From JAJZVS01 sp963708095 (GTDB lineage Bacteria > Pseudomonadota > Alphaproteobacteria > Acetobacterales > Acetobacteraceae): a stretch of 64,000 nt of DNA. Each line of letters starts with the position of its first letter. Position 1 is the stretch's first letter. The stretch is from positions 2,108,001-2,172,000 of the forward strand of contig OY970182.1 of NCBI GenBank assembly GCA_963708095.1, read 5' to 3'. A program made the position numbers and the translations under genes. Shown piece by piece: positions 28,037 through 36,560 of this stretch. The notes below the pieces were generated by a model. The model had not been told where the DNA came from, searched no databases, and saw only the letters and a program-made list of their open reading frames with translations.

Positions 28037-31000
28037 GCCGGCTCGGTCGCCAGCCGTGCCAGGGCCTGTTGGAACCGCGCGGCGGCGGCGCGGTAGCGGG
28101 GGCTGGTGCGGCCGTCCTTTGCGGCGAGCACGTGCAGGGCGCCGTGTGACCGGGCGAGTTTGCTGCCCGTCAGTCCCCGGGCTTCGAGGAAGCGGGCCAT
28201 CGGGCAGATTTCGGCGGGCCCACTCATGTTGTCGCCCAGCTGGTTGCCGCGCCACGCCGTTGCCAGGGCTCCGAGTACCGTGCGCGGCGTCCGGACGTCC
28301 ACCGTCCAGGCGAAGCTGCGCGCCCATTCGGGGATGGCGTCGGGCGGCATCGGCCGGCCGAGCGCGTAGCCCTGGCCGAGGTCGGCCCCCAGCACGGCTG
28401 CGGCTTCGACCGTATCGGCGCTTTCCAGCCCTTCCACCACCACTTCGATTTCGAGGTCGCGGCCCAGGTGCACCAGCGCACCGATGAAGCTGACGGTGCG
28501 CGCCGGCGCGCGGAACACGCCGTGCAGCAGTCCCTGGTCGAGTTTCGCGCTGCGGAACGGCAGCGCGCGCAGCCGTTGCAGGCTGCTGTAGCCGGAGCCG
28601 AGGTCGTCCATCGCGAGGGTTACGCCGAGCTGCGCCAGCGCTGCCAGGGTGGCAGCCGTCGCATCGTCGGCCTCGCTCAGCGCCTGGTCCTCGGTGACTT
28701 CGAGCGTCAGCCGTCCCGGTGGCACCGACGCCTCGCGCAGCGCCTGGCGCACCCAGGTGGCGCAGTCCGGCCGCGCCAGGGTAGAGGGGGGAAGGTTCAC
28801 CGCGACGCCGAGCGTGAGCCCTTCCGCCTCCCACCGCACCGCCTGGCGCAGCGCCTCGGCGATGCCGAGGCGGAACAGCTCGTCGAGATCGCGTGCACCG
28901 AGCACCGGCAGGAACTGCGCCGGGCCGACGATCGTGCCGTCATCCTGTTCCAGCTGGGCCAGTGCCTCGGCCTTGACCGGACGTCCGCTGCGCAGATCGA
29001 CCAACGGCTGGTAGTGCAGCCGCAGGCCGCCGGAAAACAGTCGCCGACGCCAGGCCGCGGCCGTCGTCTCCGGCACCACCACCGCATGCGCCGCACCGCG
29101 CCGCTGCCGCCAGAGCAGGGCGAGGCCCTGCGCCATGCCGAGGCAGAAGTGGCGCATCCATGTGGAAACGAACTGCCCAGGCGTGGCGCCGAGCAGGATC
29201 AGCGCCGCGACCGGACGATCTTCCGTGTCGCGTACCGGCATCACCGCTCCGCTGCGCACGCCGAACCGCACCGCCACCGGATGCCACGGCGTGGTGCGCG
29301 GATCGGCCTGGAAGTTTGCGGCGACGGCGATCTCGCCGCTGCGCCAGGCTTCGGCCAGCAGGCCCTGGCCCTCCGGCTGCGCGGGGTCGAGCATCGGCAC
29401 GATTTCGCTGGCTTCGCGGATGCGGGAGAAGGACAGGCCGACGGTGCTGCTGCTCGCCAGCACCTGGAAGCGCCCCTCGGCGTCCGGGCGCAGCAGGCCG
29501 ACGGCGAGGATGCCGGGCAGCCCCGCCAGCGCATCGAGGCGCGCCTGCGCGGCGTCCACCCACGGCGCGTCGGAGCGAGGCGGCCAGCGCAGCAACACAT
29601 CGAAATAGGCGGCGATGGTATCGGCCCGCGCCTCCATCTGCACCGCCAGGTCTTCCTGCAACCGCGCGGTCGCCACCGAGATCAGGTGCTGCCGGTCGAT
29701 CGGGCGCAGGGGCTGCGCCGCCAGCCGATCGGTCAGCCGCATCTGGTAGATGGAGATCGCCTGGATCATCAGCGCACCGTCGACGCCGACCAGGGCGTGC
29801 ACCTGGCCCACCGCCCGCGCCTGGCGGTGCAGCATCTCCCGGTCGATGGTCGGCTCCATCAATCGGAGCAGATGCGCCGCCTGCCGGGTCTTGAGCCGCG
29901 CCAGCTCCGCCGGCGCCAGGGCACTCAGGATCGGCGCGGCGAGCGGCTGGCGGGCAAGGTCGCGGTAGAAATCATCCATGAAGCCGGCGGTGACCGCGGG
30001 CCAGACGTCGGCGGTTGCGGCGAGCAGACGGGTCGCCTCGGTGCCGAACGGATCGTCGATCGCCGGGACCGGCGCATGCTCCTGGGCGAGATCGGCGGTC
30101 CAGCGCTGCCAATTTGCCTCCCGCACGGCTTTGCGGGCCTTGGCGGCATAGAGGGCGGCGTCGGCGCGACGCAGCAGGATGTCGGGGTCGGCCCCGTCGT
30201 CGGGAAACACGGCGACCCCGACGCTGAGGCCAACGCGCACGGCGTCCCCCTCCAGGTCGAACGGCGCCGCAATCGTCTCCGACAGGCGTCCGAGCAGCCC
30301 GGGCAGCGCCTGCACGCTGCCCAGGTCCTCGATCGCGAGGACGAACTCGTCCCCGCCCAGGCGCGCGACCAGATCGGACCGGCGCATGCTCTCGTGCAGG
30401 CGCGCGCCGGCCTGGCGCAGGATGGCATCGCCCGCGTGGTGCCCCCAGCGGTCGTTCACCGGCTTGAAGTCGTCGAGGTCCAGCAGGCACACGGCAAGCG
30501 GCGTGCCGCGGCGGCGGGCGCGCGCCAGGGCATGGCCAAGATGCTCCTCGAACAGCAGCCGGTTGGGCAGGCCGGTCAGCGGATCGTGCCGTGCGAGGTG
30601 GAACTGGCGGCTGCGTTCCTGTTCCAGTGCCTGCTTGAGGTCGAGCTCGTCGAGGCCGCGACCGAGCAACTGGGCGATGCGCTCGCAGAGGGCGAGCACG
30701 TCGGGCGTGAACAGCCCGGCATGCGGGGAGCCGAGCAGCAGTATCGCGACCTGGGTTCCGCCCCGCAGGATCGGCACCGCCGCGGCCGACCGCCAGCCGT
30801 CGTGCTCGAACATCTCGCGGTAGCGCACGAGGTGGGGGTCGGCGCGCAGATCGTTCTGCACCAGCGCCCCGCCGGCGCGCCAGCCGCGCGCGATGAAGGA
30901 GGGCGGATCGTCGTCGAGCGCCAGGCGCTGCTGCGCCAGCAGGGCCATCCCCGGCCCGGCGCCGGCAAGGGCCTGGAAGATCCCCTCCGCGTCCGGCCGG

Positions 31001-32292
31001 GCAATCCAGGTGACGTGGAACAGAGTGCTGGTGCCGAGCTGCGCGCAGGTGTTGCGCAGGATCTCGGTCTCGCTGCGCGCCTGCAACAGGATCTCGCCCT
31101 CGGTCAGCAGCGCGGTGTGCAGCGCCTGCAGCCGGTCGAGATGGCGCTGCTGGTCGAGCGCCTCCAGCGCGCGGCCCACATCGACCGCCAGTTCCTCGAC
31201 CAGGCCGAGCAGCTCGGCGTCCAGGATCCCTTCCTCGGCGGCATAGACATGCAGGATCGCCTGGGGAACGCCGCGCAGCAGGAGCGGCAACGCGGCACCG
31301 GCGCCGAGGCCGTGGCGACGGGCCGCTTCCAGCCAGGGTGCCAGCATCGTGTCGGGCGCGAAGCGCTGGCGCACCACGGTGCGGAGGTCGCGCCAGGCGG
31401 TGCCGGACAGGCCGCGCCCCTCCGGCAGCGCCGGGTCGACGGAAACGAACACTTCGTCCAGGAACGCGATAGCGCCGGCGGCGGCGGCCGGACGCACCAC
31501 GGCCGCCGGATCCGGCACGCCGATCCAGGCGAGCCGCAGCCCGGCCTGCGCCACCGCGATGCGGCAGACCCCCGCGTACAGGGTCGCTTCGTCGGGCCGG
31601 CCGGACGCGAGCTGATTGACCTGCGCCAGCATGGCATTGAAGCCGCTCAACCGCCGCAAGCGCACCGACTGGCGGTGCTGCTCTTCCTGCAAGTCAAGCA
31701 GTTGCAGGATGCTGCCGGCGATCGCCGCGGCCTGTTCCAGCAGGCGACGCAGCGCGGCCTCCGGCGCGCCTCCGGTGGCCCCGGCCAGCGTGAAGGTGCC
31801 GATTGGCTGGGTCCCCTGCCAGACCGGATGCGACCAGCAGGCACGGATGCCGAAGGTAACGGCCATCCCGCGCTGGGATGCCCAGCGCGGGTCGGTGCGG
31901 GCGTCCTCCACCAGGATCGGCGTGCCGTAATGGATCGCCGCGGCACAGGAACCGTTATCCGGTCCCGGCACCAGCCCTTCGATTGCCGCCGGCATTCCTT
32001 CCGGGGCGCCGGAGAGGGCCACCGGGTGCAGCAGCCCGTCCGGGCCGAGGCGCATCAGGCAGGCGATCCGCCCGGGCGCGTAGTGGCGGACGAGATGGCA
32101 CAGCCGCTCGGCCAGCGGACGCGCCGGCTGCCCGGCTGCCATGTCGCGCAGGATGCGGGTCTGTATGCGCAGCAGCTCCGCGAGGCCGGGGCCGGCACGA
32201 TCGGCCGCGACGACCGTCGGTCCCGCCGGCGCGTCGGACGACGAGTTGGACGACCGCTGGGGCGGGGTATCGATGGGGCGACGGCGGGACAT
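28033..32292 (-). CDS. Cyclic-di-GMP sensor: GAF-GGDEF-globin-like-GAF-EAL
   Basis: 1419 residues without transmembrane segments. In order: three GAF-like domains (about 45-195, 215-375, 395-555), a GGDEF domain (575-735) with an intact ARLGGDEF site at residue 646, a globin-sensor-like helical region (755-895) with RLKTRQAAHLL and VGQVHALVG, a further GAF-like domain (910-1065) and an EAL domain (1085-1325). EAL motifs KAEAL (residue 1109), LEVTEDQAL, MDDLGSGYSSL, AKLDQGLL and VVVEGLES are close to consensus. A C-terminal tail has CPMARFL and SHGALH. Both cyclase and phosphodiesterase sites look usable. The globin call is an inference from spacing and the conserved His. Confidence 0.88.
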   Translation of the reverse strand: MSRRRPIDTPPQRSSNSSSDAPAGPTVVAADRAGPGLAELLRIQTRILRDMAAGQPARPLAERLCHLVRHYAPGRIACLMRLGPDGLLHPVALSGAPEGMPAAIEGLVPGPDNGSCAAAIHYGTPILVEDARTDPRWASQRGMAVTFGIRACWSHPVWQGTQPIGTFTLAGATGGAPEAALRRLLEQAAAIAGSILQLLDLQEEQHRQSVRLRRLSGFNAMLAQVNQLASGRPDEATLYAGVCRIAVAQAGLRLAWIGVPDPAAVVRPAAAAGAIAFLDEVFVSVDPALPEGRGLSGTAWRDLRTVVRQRFAPDTMLAPWLEAARRHGLGAGAALPLLLRGVPQAILHVYAAEEGILDAELLGLVEELAVDVGRALEALDQQRHLDRLQALHTALLTEGEILLQARSETEILRNTCAQLGTSTLFHVTWIARPDAEGIFQALAGAGPGMALLAQQRLALDDDPPSFIARGWRAGGALVQNDLRADPHLVRYREMFEHDGWRSAAAVPILRGGTQVAILLLGSPHAGLFTPDVLALCERIAQLLGRGLDELDLKQALEQERSRQFHLARHDPLTGLPNRLLFEEHLGHALARARRRGTPLAVCLLDLDDFKPVNDRWGHHAGDAILRQAGARLHESMRRSDLVARLGGDEFVLAIEDLGSVQALPGLLGRLSETIAAPFDLEGDAVRVGLSVGVAVFPDDGADPDILLRRADAALYAAKARKAVREANWQRWTADLAQEHAPVPAIDDPFGTEATRLLAATADVWPAVTAGFMDDFYRDLARQPLAAPILSALAPAELARLKTRQAAHLLRLMEPTIDREMLHRQARAVGQVHALVGVDGALMIQAISIYQMRLTDRLAAQPLRPIDRQHLISVATARLQEDLAVQMEARADTIAAYFDVLLRWPPRSDAPWVDAAQARLDALAGLPGILAVGLLRPDAEGRFQVLASSSTVGLSFSRIREASEIVPMLDPAQPEGQGLLAEAWRSGEIAVAANFQADPRTTPWHPVAVRFGVRSGAVMPVRDTEDRPVAALILLGATPGQFVSTWMRHFCLGMAQGLALLWRQRRGAAHAVVVPETTAAAWRRRLFSGGLRLHYQPLVDLRSGRPVKAEALAQLEQDDGTIVGPAQFLPVLGARDLDELFRLGIAEALRQAVRWEAEGLTLGVAVNLPPSTLARPDCATWVRQALREASVPPGRLTLEVTEDQALSEADDATAATLAALAQLGVTLAMDDLGSGYSSLQRLRALPFRSAKLDQGLLHGVFRAPARTVSFIGALVHLGRDLEIEVVVEGLESADTVEAAAVLGADLGQGYALGRPMPPDAIPEWARSFAWTVDVRTPRTVLGALATAWRGNQLGDNMSGPAEICPMARFLEARGLTGSKLARSHGALHVLAAKDGRTSPRYRAAAARFQQALARLATEPA

Positions 32293-32604
32293 GAGGGTTG
32301 GGATCGGCTGGTATCCTTCTGCGCCCGGTTCCGATCACCCTAGCGCGCCCGCCGGGCCGGCGCACGCGACTCCCGTCGTCGGGCAATAGTCTCTGCGCAG
32401 TTAACCCGGGGTTACAATTGCAGGCACCCTCGCCCGGTCGATCGGCGGGGCGTCGCGAGGGCGATCGCGTGAACGCCCGGCGCCGTCGCCGCTTCCGCGA
32501 CGGTGCGGGAGAGATGGCGCGCAGGTGCGGGCGATCGCCCCGGGACCGCGGTGCGGACCGGTTGACCGCCGGGCGGGAGCGTCTTATGTCCGCGGCCGTT
32601 GGAT
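32293..32604. other. Intergenic stretch upstream of sensor gene and tRNA-Val
   Basis: Contains promoter DNA for the divergent sensor gene and tRNA-Val. No coding frame is supported. Confidence 0.5.
32562..32590 (+). promoter_or_regulatory. Sigma70-type promoter of tRNA-Val
   Basis: TTGACC, a 17-base spacer and TATGTC, ending 14 bases before the mature tRNA. Spacing and distance fit a housekeeping promoter. Confidence 0.6.
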
Positions 32605-32679
32605 GGGTGCGTAGCTCAGCGGGAGAGCATCGCCTTCACACGGCGGGGGTCACAGGTTCAATCCCTGTCGCACCCACCA
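32605..32679 (+). tRNA. tRNA-Val (anticodon CAC)
   Basis: 75 bases including an encoded CCA. The acceptor pairs GGGTGCG with CGCACCC, the D arm is GCTC/GAGC, the anticodon stem is TCGCC/GGCGG around the loop TTCACAC, and the T arm is ACAGG-TTCAATC-CCTGT. Loop position gives CAC, reading GUG. A tRNA next to IS and relic genes is a plausible integration hot spot, but no duplicated 3' end was seen nearby. Confidence 0.95.
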
Positions 32680-33341
32680 GGAATTTCCTTAGATTTCCTG
32701 GACCTCTATCCGATTTCGGCGAGCCAAGCCGAGCCGCGCTGCACCAGAACGAAGCGCGATTTGCCGGCTCGATCCGTGCATAATCCGTGCAGTCCATTCT
32801 TTGAATGTTCCCTTCGGAAGAGCGCCCGTTGTGCCAGATGTCAAGCGCGCGACGTGATCCGAGCTTTGGAAGCGGATGGATCGGCGGAGGTCAGGTTGAG
32901 GGAGCTCACTGCCAACTTCGCCAGTTGACGAAGCCCGGACTTGTCATCGGTTCCGCGCGCGGCAGCCCCGATCTGACAATGCGCAGCCGTAGCAGGCCTG
33001 ACCGCGGGCGCGAGTAGCTACGCATGATCGCGCGCTGCTCGGCCGGATCGCGGTGAAAATCGCACCCGTCAGCGTGCTGGGGCCAGGGCAAATCCTGAGC
33101 ATTGCCCCTCCTCCAGCCGCGCGATCCGCAGCAGCGGAGCGGCGCTGGGTGAAGCGTCGATGACGCGGTAGCGAATGGAGAGTCTTTTTTGGTGGCACCA
33201 CGCCGCCGGAGACGGGCCCGGATGAACGCCATGGTACCGGCTTCGCTCTCGAAGTCGCGGCGCCGCGTGCGGCCTTCGCAGCCGATCCGGCCGAAAATGA
33301 CCCGGGCATTCCAGCGGCCGAAGAGATCCCGATCCGCCTCG
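32680..33341. other. Gene-poor stretch between tRNA-Val and IS3
   Basis: Only a HicA-like relic can be recognised (separate entry). The rest shows no supported gene. Confidence 0.5.
32851..32975 (+). pseudogene. HicA-like toxin relic
   Basis: One frame reads DVIRALEADGSAEVRLR, close to the HicA dsRNA-binding-like start (VIRALEADGW...VR). A frameshift near 32898 moves into EGAHCQLRQLTKPGLV, matching the HicA pattern GSHxQFRHPTKPGLV, including its catalytic His. The Trp after ADG is lost and no HicB partner is visible. Interpreted as a dead fragment of a type II toxin. Confidence 0.4.
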
Positions 33342-33403
33342 TGGACTGTCCCCCTGGAATGAGACACGATAATTAGACACACTGTTCGAGAAGGAGAACA
33401 TGT

Positions 33404-33796
33404 GTGTCAGACAAGAAGAAGCGGCGCAGTTTCACCCGGGAGTTCAAGCTCTCGGTGCTGGCGCGGATGCAGCAGGCGGAGAGCATCGTCGGTTTGGCGC
33501 AGGAGCTGAAGCTCGAGCGCAAGTTGCTGTATTGCTGGCGCGACAAATATGCGGCTGGCGGCTCGGAGAATCTTCGTCGCGCTGGCCGCCCCTCGGCGAC
33601 TGGGGCCGCCGAATGCGAGCCGCCGGGCGAACCAGCAGCGCATACGGTGTCGGACGCGCAGCAGCGGATTGCCGAGCTGGAACGCAAGATCGGCCAGCAG
33701 CAGTTGGAAGTGGATTTTTTTCGCGCAGCCTTGCAGCAGGTCAGGGGACGACGCCGGACGAACGGCGCGCCTGGCGAGGCGACGTCCACGCCGTGA
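33404..33796 (+). CDS. IS3 orfA, DNA-binding subunit
   Basis: 130 residues. N-terminal helix-turn-helix (FTREFKLSVLARMQQAESIVGLAQ) and a coiled-coil leucine-zipper region (AQQRIAELERKIGQQQLEVDFFRAAL). A run of seven T at about 33715 inside codons for DFF is a candidate -1 slippage site that would fuse orfA to orfB. Its stop overlaps a GTG that could start orfB independently. Confidence 0.9.
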   Translation: MSDKKKRRSFTREFKLSVLARMQQAESIVGLAQELKLERKLLYCWRDKYAAGGSENLRRAGRPSATGAAECEPPGEPAAHTVSDAQQRIAELERKIGQQQLEVDFFRAALQQVRGRRRTNGAPGEATSTP

Positions 33797-34710
33797 TCCA
33801 GGCGACGACGCAGCAGCAAGGCAATCTCGGGATCGAGCGGATGTGCGCGCTGGCCGGTGTCAGCCGGGCCACGTACTATCGGCAGTGGCAGGCCTCGGCG
33901 CCGCGCCAGGAGGAGACGGCGTTGCGCGACGAGATCCAGCGTCTGTCGCTGGCGAACCGGCATTACGGCATCCGGCGGATCACCGTGCTGCTGAAGCGAT
34001 CCGGCTGGCCGGTGAACCACAAGCGGGTGGAACGCATGCGAAAGGGGGACAATCTGCTTTGCGTGCCAAAACGCTCGTTCGTGGTGACGACGGACACGCG
34101 GCATCAGCACCGGCTGTATCCGAACCTGGCGCGGACAGTCGTGGCGATGGCGCTCAATCAGCTTTGGGTGGCCGACATCACTTACGTACGGCTGCTGGAG
34201 GAGTTCGTGTATCTGGCGGTGGTGTTGGATGCTTTCAGCCGCCGCGCGATCGGCTGGAGCATGGCGCCGCATCTGCAGGCAAGCCTGGCGTTGGCGGCAT
34301 TGGACATGGCGCTGAGCAAGCGGGAGGTGGTGCCGGGCGGTTTGATCCATCATTCCGATCGTGGCGTTCAGTATGCATGCGCCGAGTATGTCGGTCGTCT
34401 GGACGCGGCCGGTATTCAGCCGAGCATGAGCAGGCCTGCCTGCCCATGGGACAATGCGATGGCGGAGAGCTTCATGCGCACGCTGAAGAAGGAGGAGGTG
34501 GATGGCCGGCGCTATTGCGACCTGACGGAGGCGCGGGCTTCGATTGGGCGGTTCATCGATGACATATATAATAGTGAGCGGCTACACTCGGCGCTGGACT
34601 ACCTGTCCCCGCTGACGTTCGAGACAAGGCTGTCGGCGGAGCCGCGCTTGCCGCTAGCGGCAAGCGCGGCTCCGCCGACAAAAGAGACAACGGCAACGTT
34701 GTGTGTCTAA
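33793..34710 (+). CDS. IS3 orfB, rve-type integrase
   Basis: 305 residues from the GTG overlapping the orfA stop. DDE residues: LWVADITYV, IHHSDRGVQY and AMAESFMRTLKKEEV. Normally produced as an OrfAB fusion by -1 frameshifting. The last 27 codons include a 50-bp perfect palindrome (LSAEPRLPLAASAAPP), unusual for this family. Confidence 0.9.
   Translation: MIQATTQQQGNLGIERMCALAGVSRATYYRQWQASAPRQEETALRDEIQRLSLANRHYGIRRITVLLKRSGWPVNHKRVERMRKGDNLLCVPKRSFVVTTDTRHQHRLYPNLARTVVAMALNQLWVADITYVRLLEEFVYLAVVLDAFSRRAIGWSMAPHLQASLALAALDMALSKREVVPGGLIHHSDRGVQYACAEYVGRLDAAGIQPSMSRPACPWDNAMAESFMRTLKKEEVDGRRYCDLTEARASIGRFIDDIYNSERLHSALDYLSPLTFETRLSAEPRLPLAASAAPPTKETTATLCV
34631..34680. repeat. 50-bp perfect palindrome in IS3 orfB
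   Basis: 25-base arms TGTCGGCGGAGCCGCGC... and its exact complement meet without a loop. It lies within the coding end of orfB, about 60 bases from the right end. Confidence 0.9.
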
Positions 34711-35043
34711 TTTCGTGTCTCACAGGTGGGGGGCAGTCCATGACATCTCCCGGTTCCCGTGCAGGAAGTGTCGGCAACGGGCCAGGGTCTCAGACTACGT
34801 GGGACCGACGGGACACTGGCGATGGCGCACCCCGCCGTGTTGCCTTCCGCTACACGGAGAGCGTCGGCATCCCGGACTGATTTTGTTACGTGGCTCCATA
34901 CCTGGCCCATCGCCTCCCCTGTCAACGCTTCGCCACGGACCTCGCGGTCCGACACGCATGACTCAGGGCCGATGCCGCTCGCTCTACCTTCTATCGTACG
35001 GGACGCGCACCCGCTGCCTCCTGCCGGTCTCCCGGCGCGCCCC

Positions 35044-35160
35044 TGATAAAACCTTGCCGGATCGCGGAGGCACCCGCCCCGTCGTCCCCTCGGCTCCGAT
35101 CAGCCGCGGCTCGCGAGATTGCCCCCAGGCGCCGCGAAAGTGCCGAAAGTCGAGCTGAGG
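35044..35160 (+). repeat. Dispersed repeat C, copy 2
   Basis: Matches 8517-8637 in the same orientation. Confidence 0.8.
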
Positions 35161-35292
35161 GCAGGCGCGCTTTCGCGGGGGCGATGGGCGACTCCCGCCG
35201 CACGTGGCGGGAGAGGCGAAGGCCCGGGCCGTCAGGCGATCGTCCTGAGACACGTCGTGCGTGCCCTGGATTTCGGAGGGTCGCAGAGGCCG

Positions 35293-35321
35293 TTGACCCC
35301 GTCCCGGGTGGCGCTTATAAG
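35293..35321 (+). promoter_or_regulatory. Sigma70-type promoter of rpmH
   Basis: TTGACC, a 17-base spacer, TATAAG: a near-consensus housekeeping promoter about 95 bases before the rpmH start. Confidence 0.7.
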
Positions 35322-35417
35322 CCGCGCCCTGAGTTGGCCCCCGTGCCCTGGCGCGCGGTCGGGGCCGCTCCCGCGCAGGCGCGGGATTTCCCTTTTGCGA
35401 TAGTCGGAGTTTCGGGC

Positions 35418-35552
35418 GTGAAGCGCACCTACCAACCCTCCAAGCTGGTCCGCAAACGCCGCCACGGGTTTCGCGCGCGCATGGCCACCGTCGGCGGCCG
35501 CAAGGTGCTGGCCAACCGCCGCGCCAAGGGCCGCAAGCGTCTGTCCGCCTGA
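35418..35552 (+). CDS. rpmH: 50S ribosomal protein L34
   Basis: 44 residues beginning MKRTYQPSKLVRKRRHGF, exactly the family start, with a GTG initiation codon. Very basic throughout (MATVGGRKVLANRRAKGR). First gene of the classical rpmH-rnpA-yidD-yidC block; here it is 271 bases from rnpA. Confidence 0.98.
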   Translation: MKRTYQPSKLVRKRRHGFRARMATVGGRKVLANRRAKGRKRLSA

Positions 35553-35823
35553 GAGTTCGTGGAAGAATGCCCGTCATTCCCCGGCATCGCCCGAAAAGAC
35601 GAGATTCCTCGGCGGGTATTCTTGCGCAGGGTCGATTTCCTCACCGGTCCTGAAGACCGGTGTCCTGAGCGTGGGGGGGCCGGAACGCGGGCGCCGCTCT
35701 CGCGGCTCGGACGGCCTTGATGTCAGCAGGCTGGACATCAGCAGGCTGGGCATCAGGAGGCCGGGCGGCGGCGTGCCGGAGCGGCCCCAGCCGGTCGGGA
35801 AGTCGCCTCCCCGCGCGCGGATC
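35553..35823. other. rpmH-rnpA spacer with a short triple repeat
   Basis: Wider than usual for this gene pair. At about 35717-35760 a 15-base unit of type GACATCAGCAGGCTG occurs three times with drift. No gene supported. Confidence 0.5.
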
Positions 35824-36279
35824 ATGGAGCTTCCGGTGACCGCCTCCCCGCCCCACTTGAAACATCCCCGCCTGCAACGCCGAGCCGAGTTCCTGCGCGT
35901 CGCCGGTCGCGGCCGCAAGCTGGCCACCCCGGGCCTCGTTCTGCAGGTCCTGCGGCGCGACGACGCGGAGCCCGCGCGGCTGGGTTTCACCGTGACGAAG
36001 AAGGTCGGCAACGCCGTGATCCGCAACCGCACTCGCCGCCGCCTGAAGGAAGCCGCCCGGCTGGTGCTGGCCGAACAGCCGGTGCTCGGTGCGGATCTCG
36101 TGCTGATCGGCCGGGACCGCACGCGCGCACGCCCGTTCGCCGCCCTGCAGGACGACCTGCGCCAGGCGCTGACCCGCGCCGGCGTGGCGACGAACCCGAG
36201 GGCGACCACACCGGCGACAACGACACCGGGGGTCACGACACGCCCACCGGCGTCCCTTCCAGCGGCGGTACCGGCATGA
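35824..36279 (+). CDS. rnpA: Ribonuclease P protein component
   Basis: 151 residues. It binds RnpB RNA and helps 5' maturation of tRNAs. The RNR motif is in VIRNRTRRRLKEA, preceded by RLGFTVTKKVGNA. The start MELPVTASPPHLKHPRL puts the conserved core at normal distance. A Thr/Pro-rich tail of about 25 residues follows the fold. Overlaps yidD by four bases. Confidence 0.95.
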   Translation: MELPVTASPPHLKHPRLQRRAEFLRVAGRGRKLATPGLVLQVLRRDDAEPARLGFTVTKKVGNAVIRNRTRRRLKEAARLVLAEQPVLGADLVLIGRDRTRARPFAALQDDLRQALTRAGVATNPRATTPATTTPGVTTRPPASLPAAVPA

Positions 36280-36560
36280 GCCCGGCGGCGCGGCTCGGCA
36301 TCGGCGCGGTGCGGGCCTATCAATGGACCCTCGGCCCGGTGCTCGGCGGCCAGTGCCGCTTCGCCCCGAGCTGCAGCGAATACGCCGTCGACGCATTTCG
36401 CCGGCACGGAGCGCTGCGCGGCAGCGGCCTGGCGGCCTGGCGCCTGCTGCGCTGCCAGCCATGGTGCGACGGCGGCTACGACCCGGTCCCGGAATACGGA
36501 TGGCGTGACGCCGGACGGCCGGCAGCCAGCCGGATGGACATCGACCAAGCGGGGCATTGA
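36276..36560 (+). CDS. yidD: Membrane protein insertion efficiency factor YidD
   Basis: 94 residues with the family signature CRFAPSCSEYA and LLRCQPWCDGGYDPVPE. A small amphipathic inner-membrane-associated protein aiding YidC insertion. ATG overlaps the rnpA stop and the stop abuts the yidC start. Confidence 0.95.
   Translation: MSPAARLGIGAVRAYQWTLGPVLGGQCRFAPSCSEYAVDAFRRHGALRGSGLAAWRLLRCQPWCDGGYDPVPEYGWRDAGRPAASRMDIDQAGH

Larger units (their letters stand above)
33342..34740 (+). mobile_element. IS3-family element with ~40-bp inverted ends
   Basis: The left end starts TGGACTGTCCCCCTGGAATG and the right end, read inward, TGGACTGCCCCCCACCTGTG; both continue GAGACACG(A)TAATTAGACAC-like to about 40 bp with several mismatches. 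1399 bp, carrying orfA and orfB. Both frames are intact, so the element may be active. Confidence 0.9.
34741..35417. other. Intergenic stretch between IS3 and rpmH
   Basis: No supported gene. It holds repeat C copy 2 (35044-35160) and, at the right end, the rpmH promoter. Confidence 0.5.

Noticed and set aside
28468..32343. A 1291-codon open frame antisense to the sensor gene
   Set aside because: Composition is low-information Arg/Gln/His-rich and mirrors codons of the GGDEF-EAL gene; no domain recognised.
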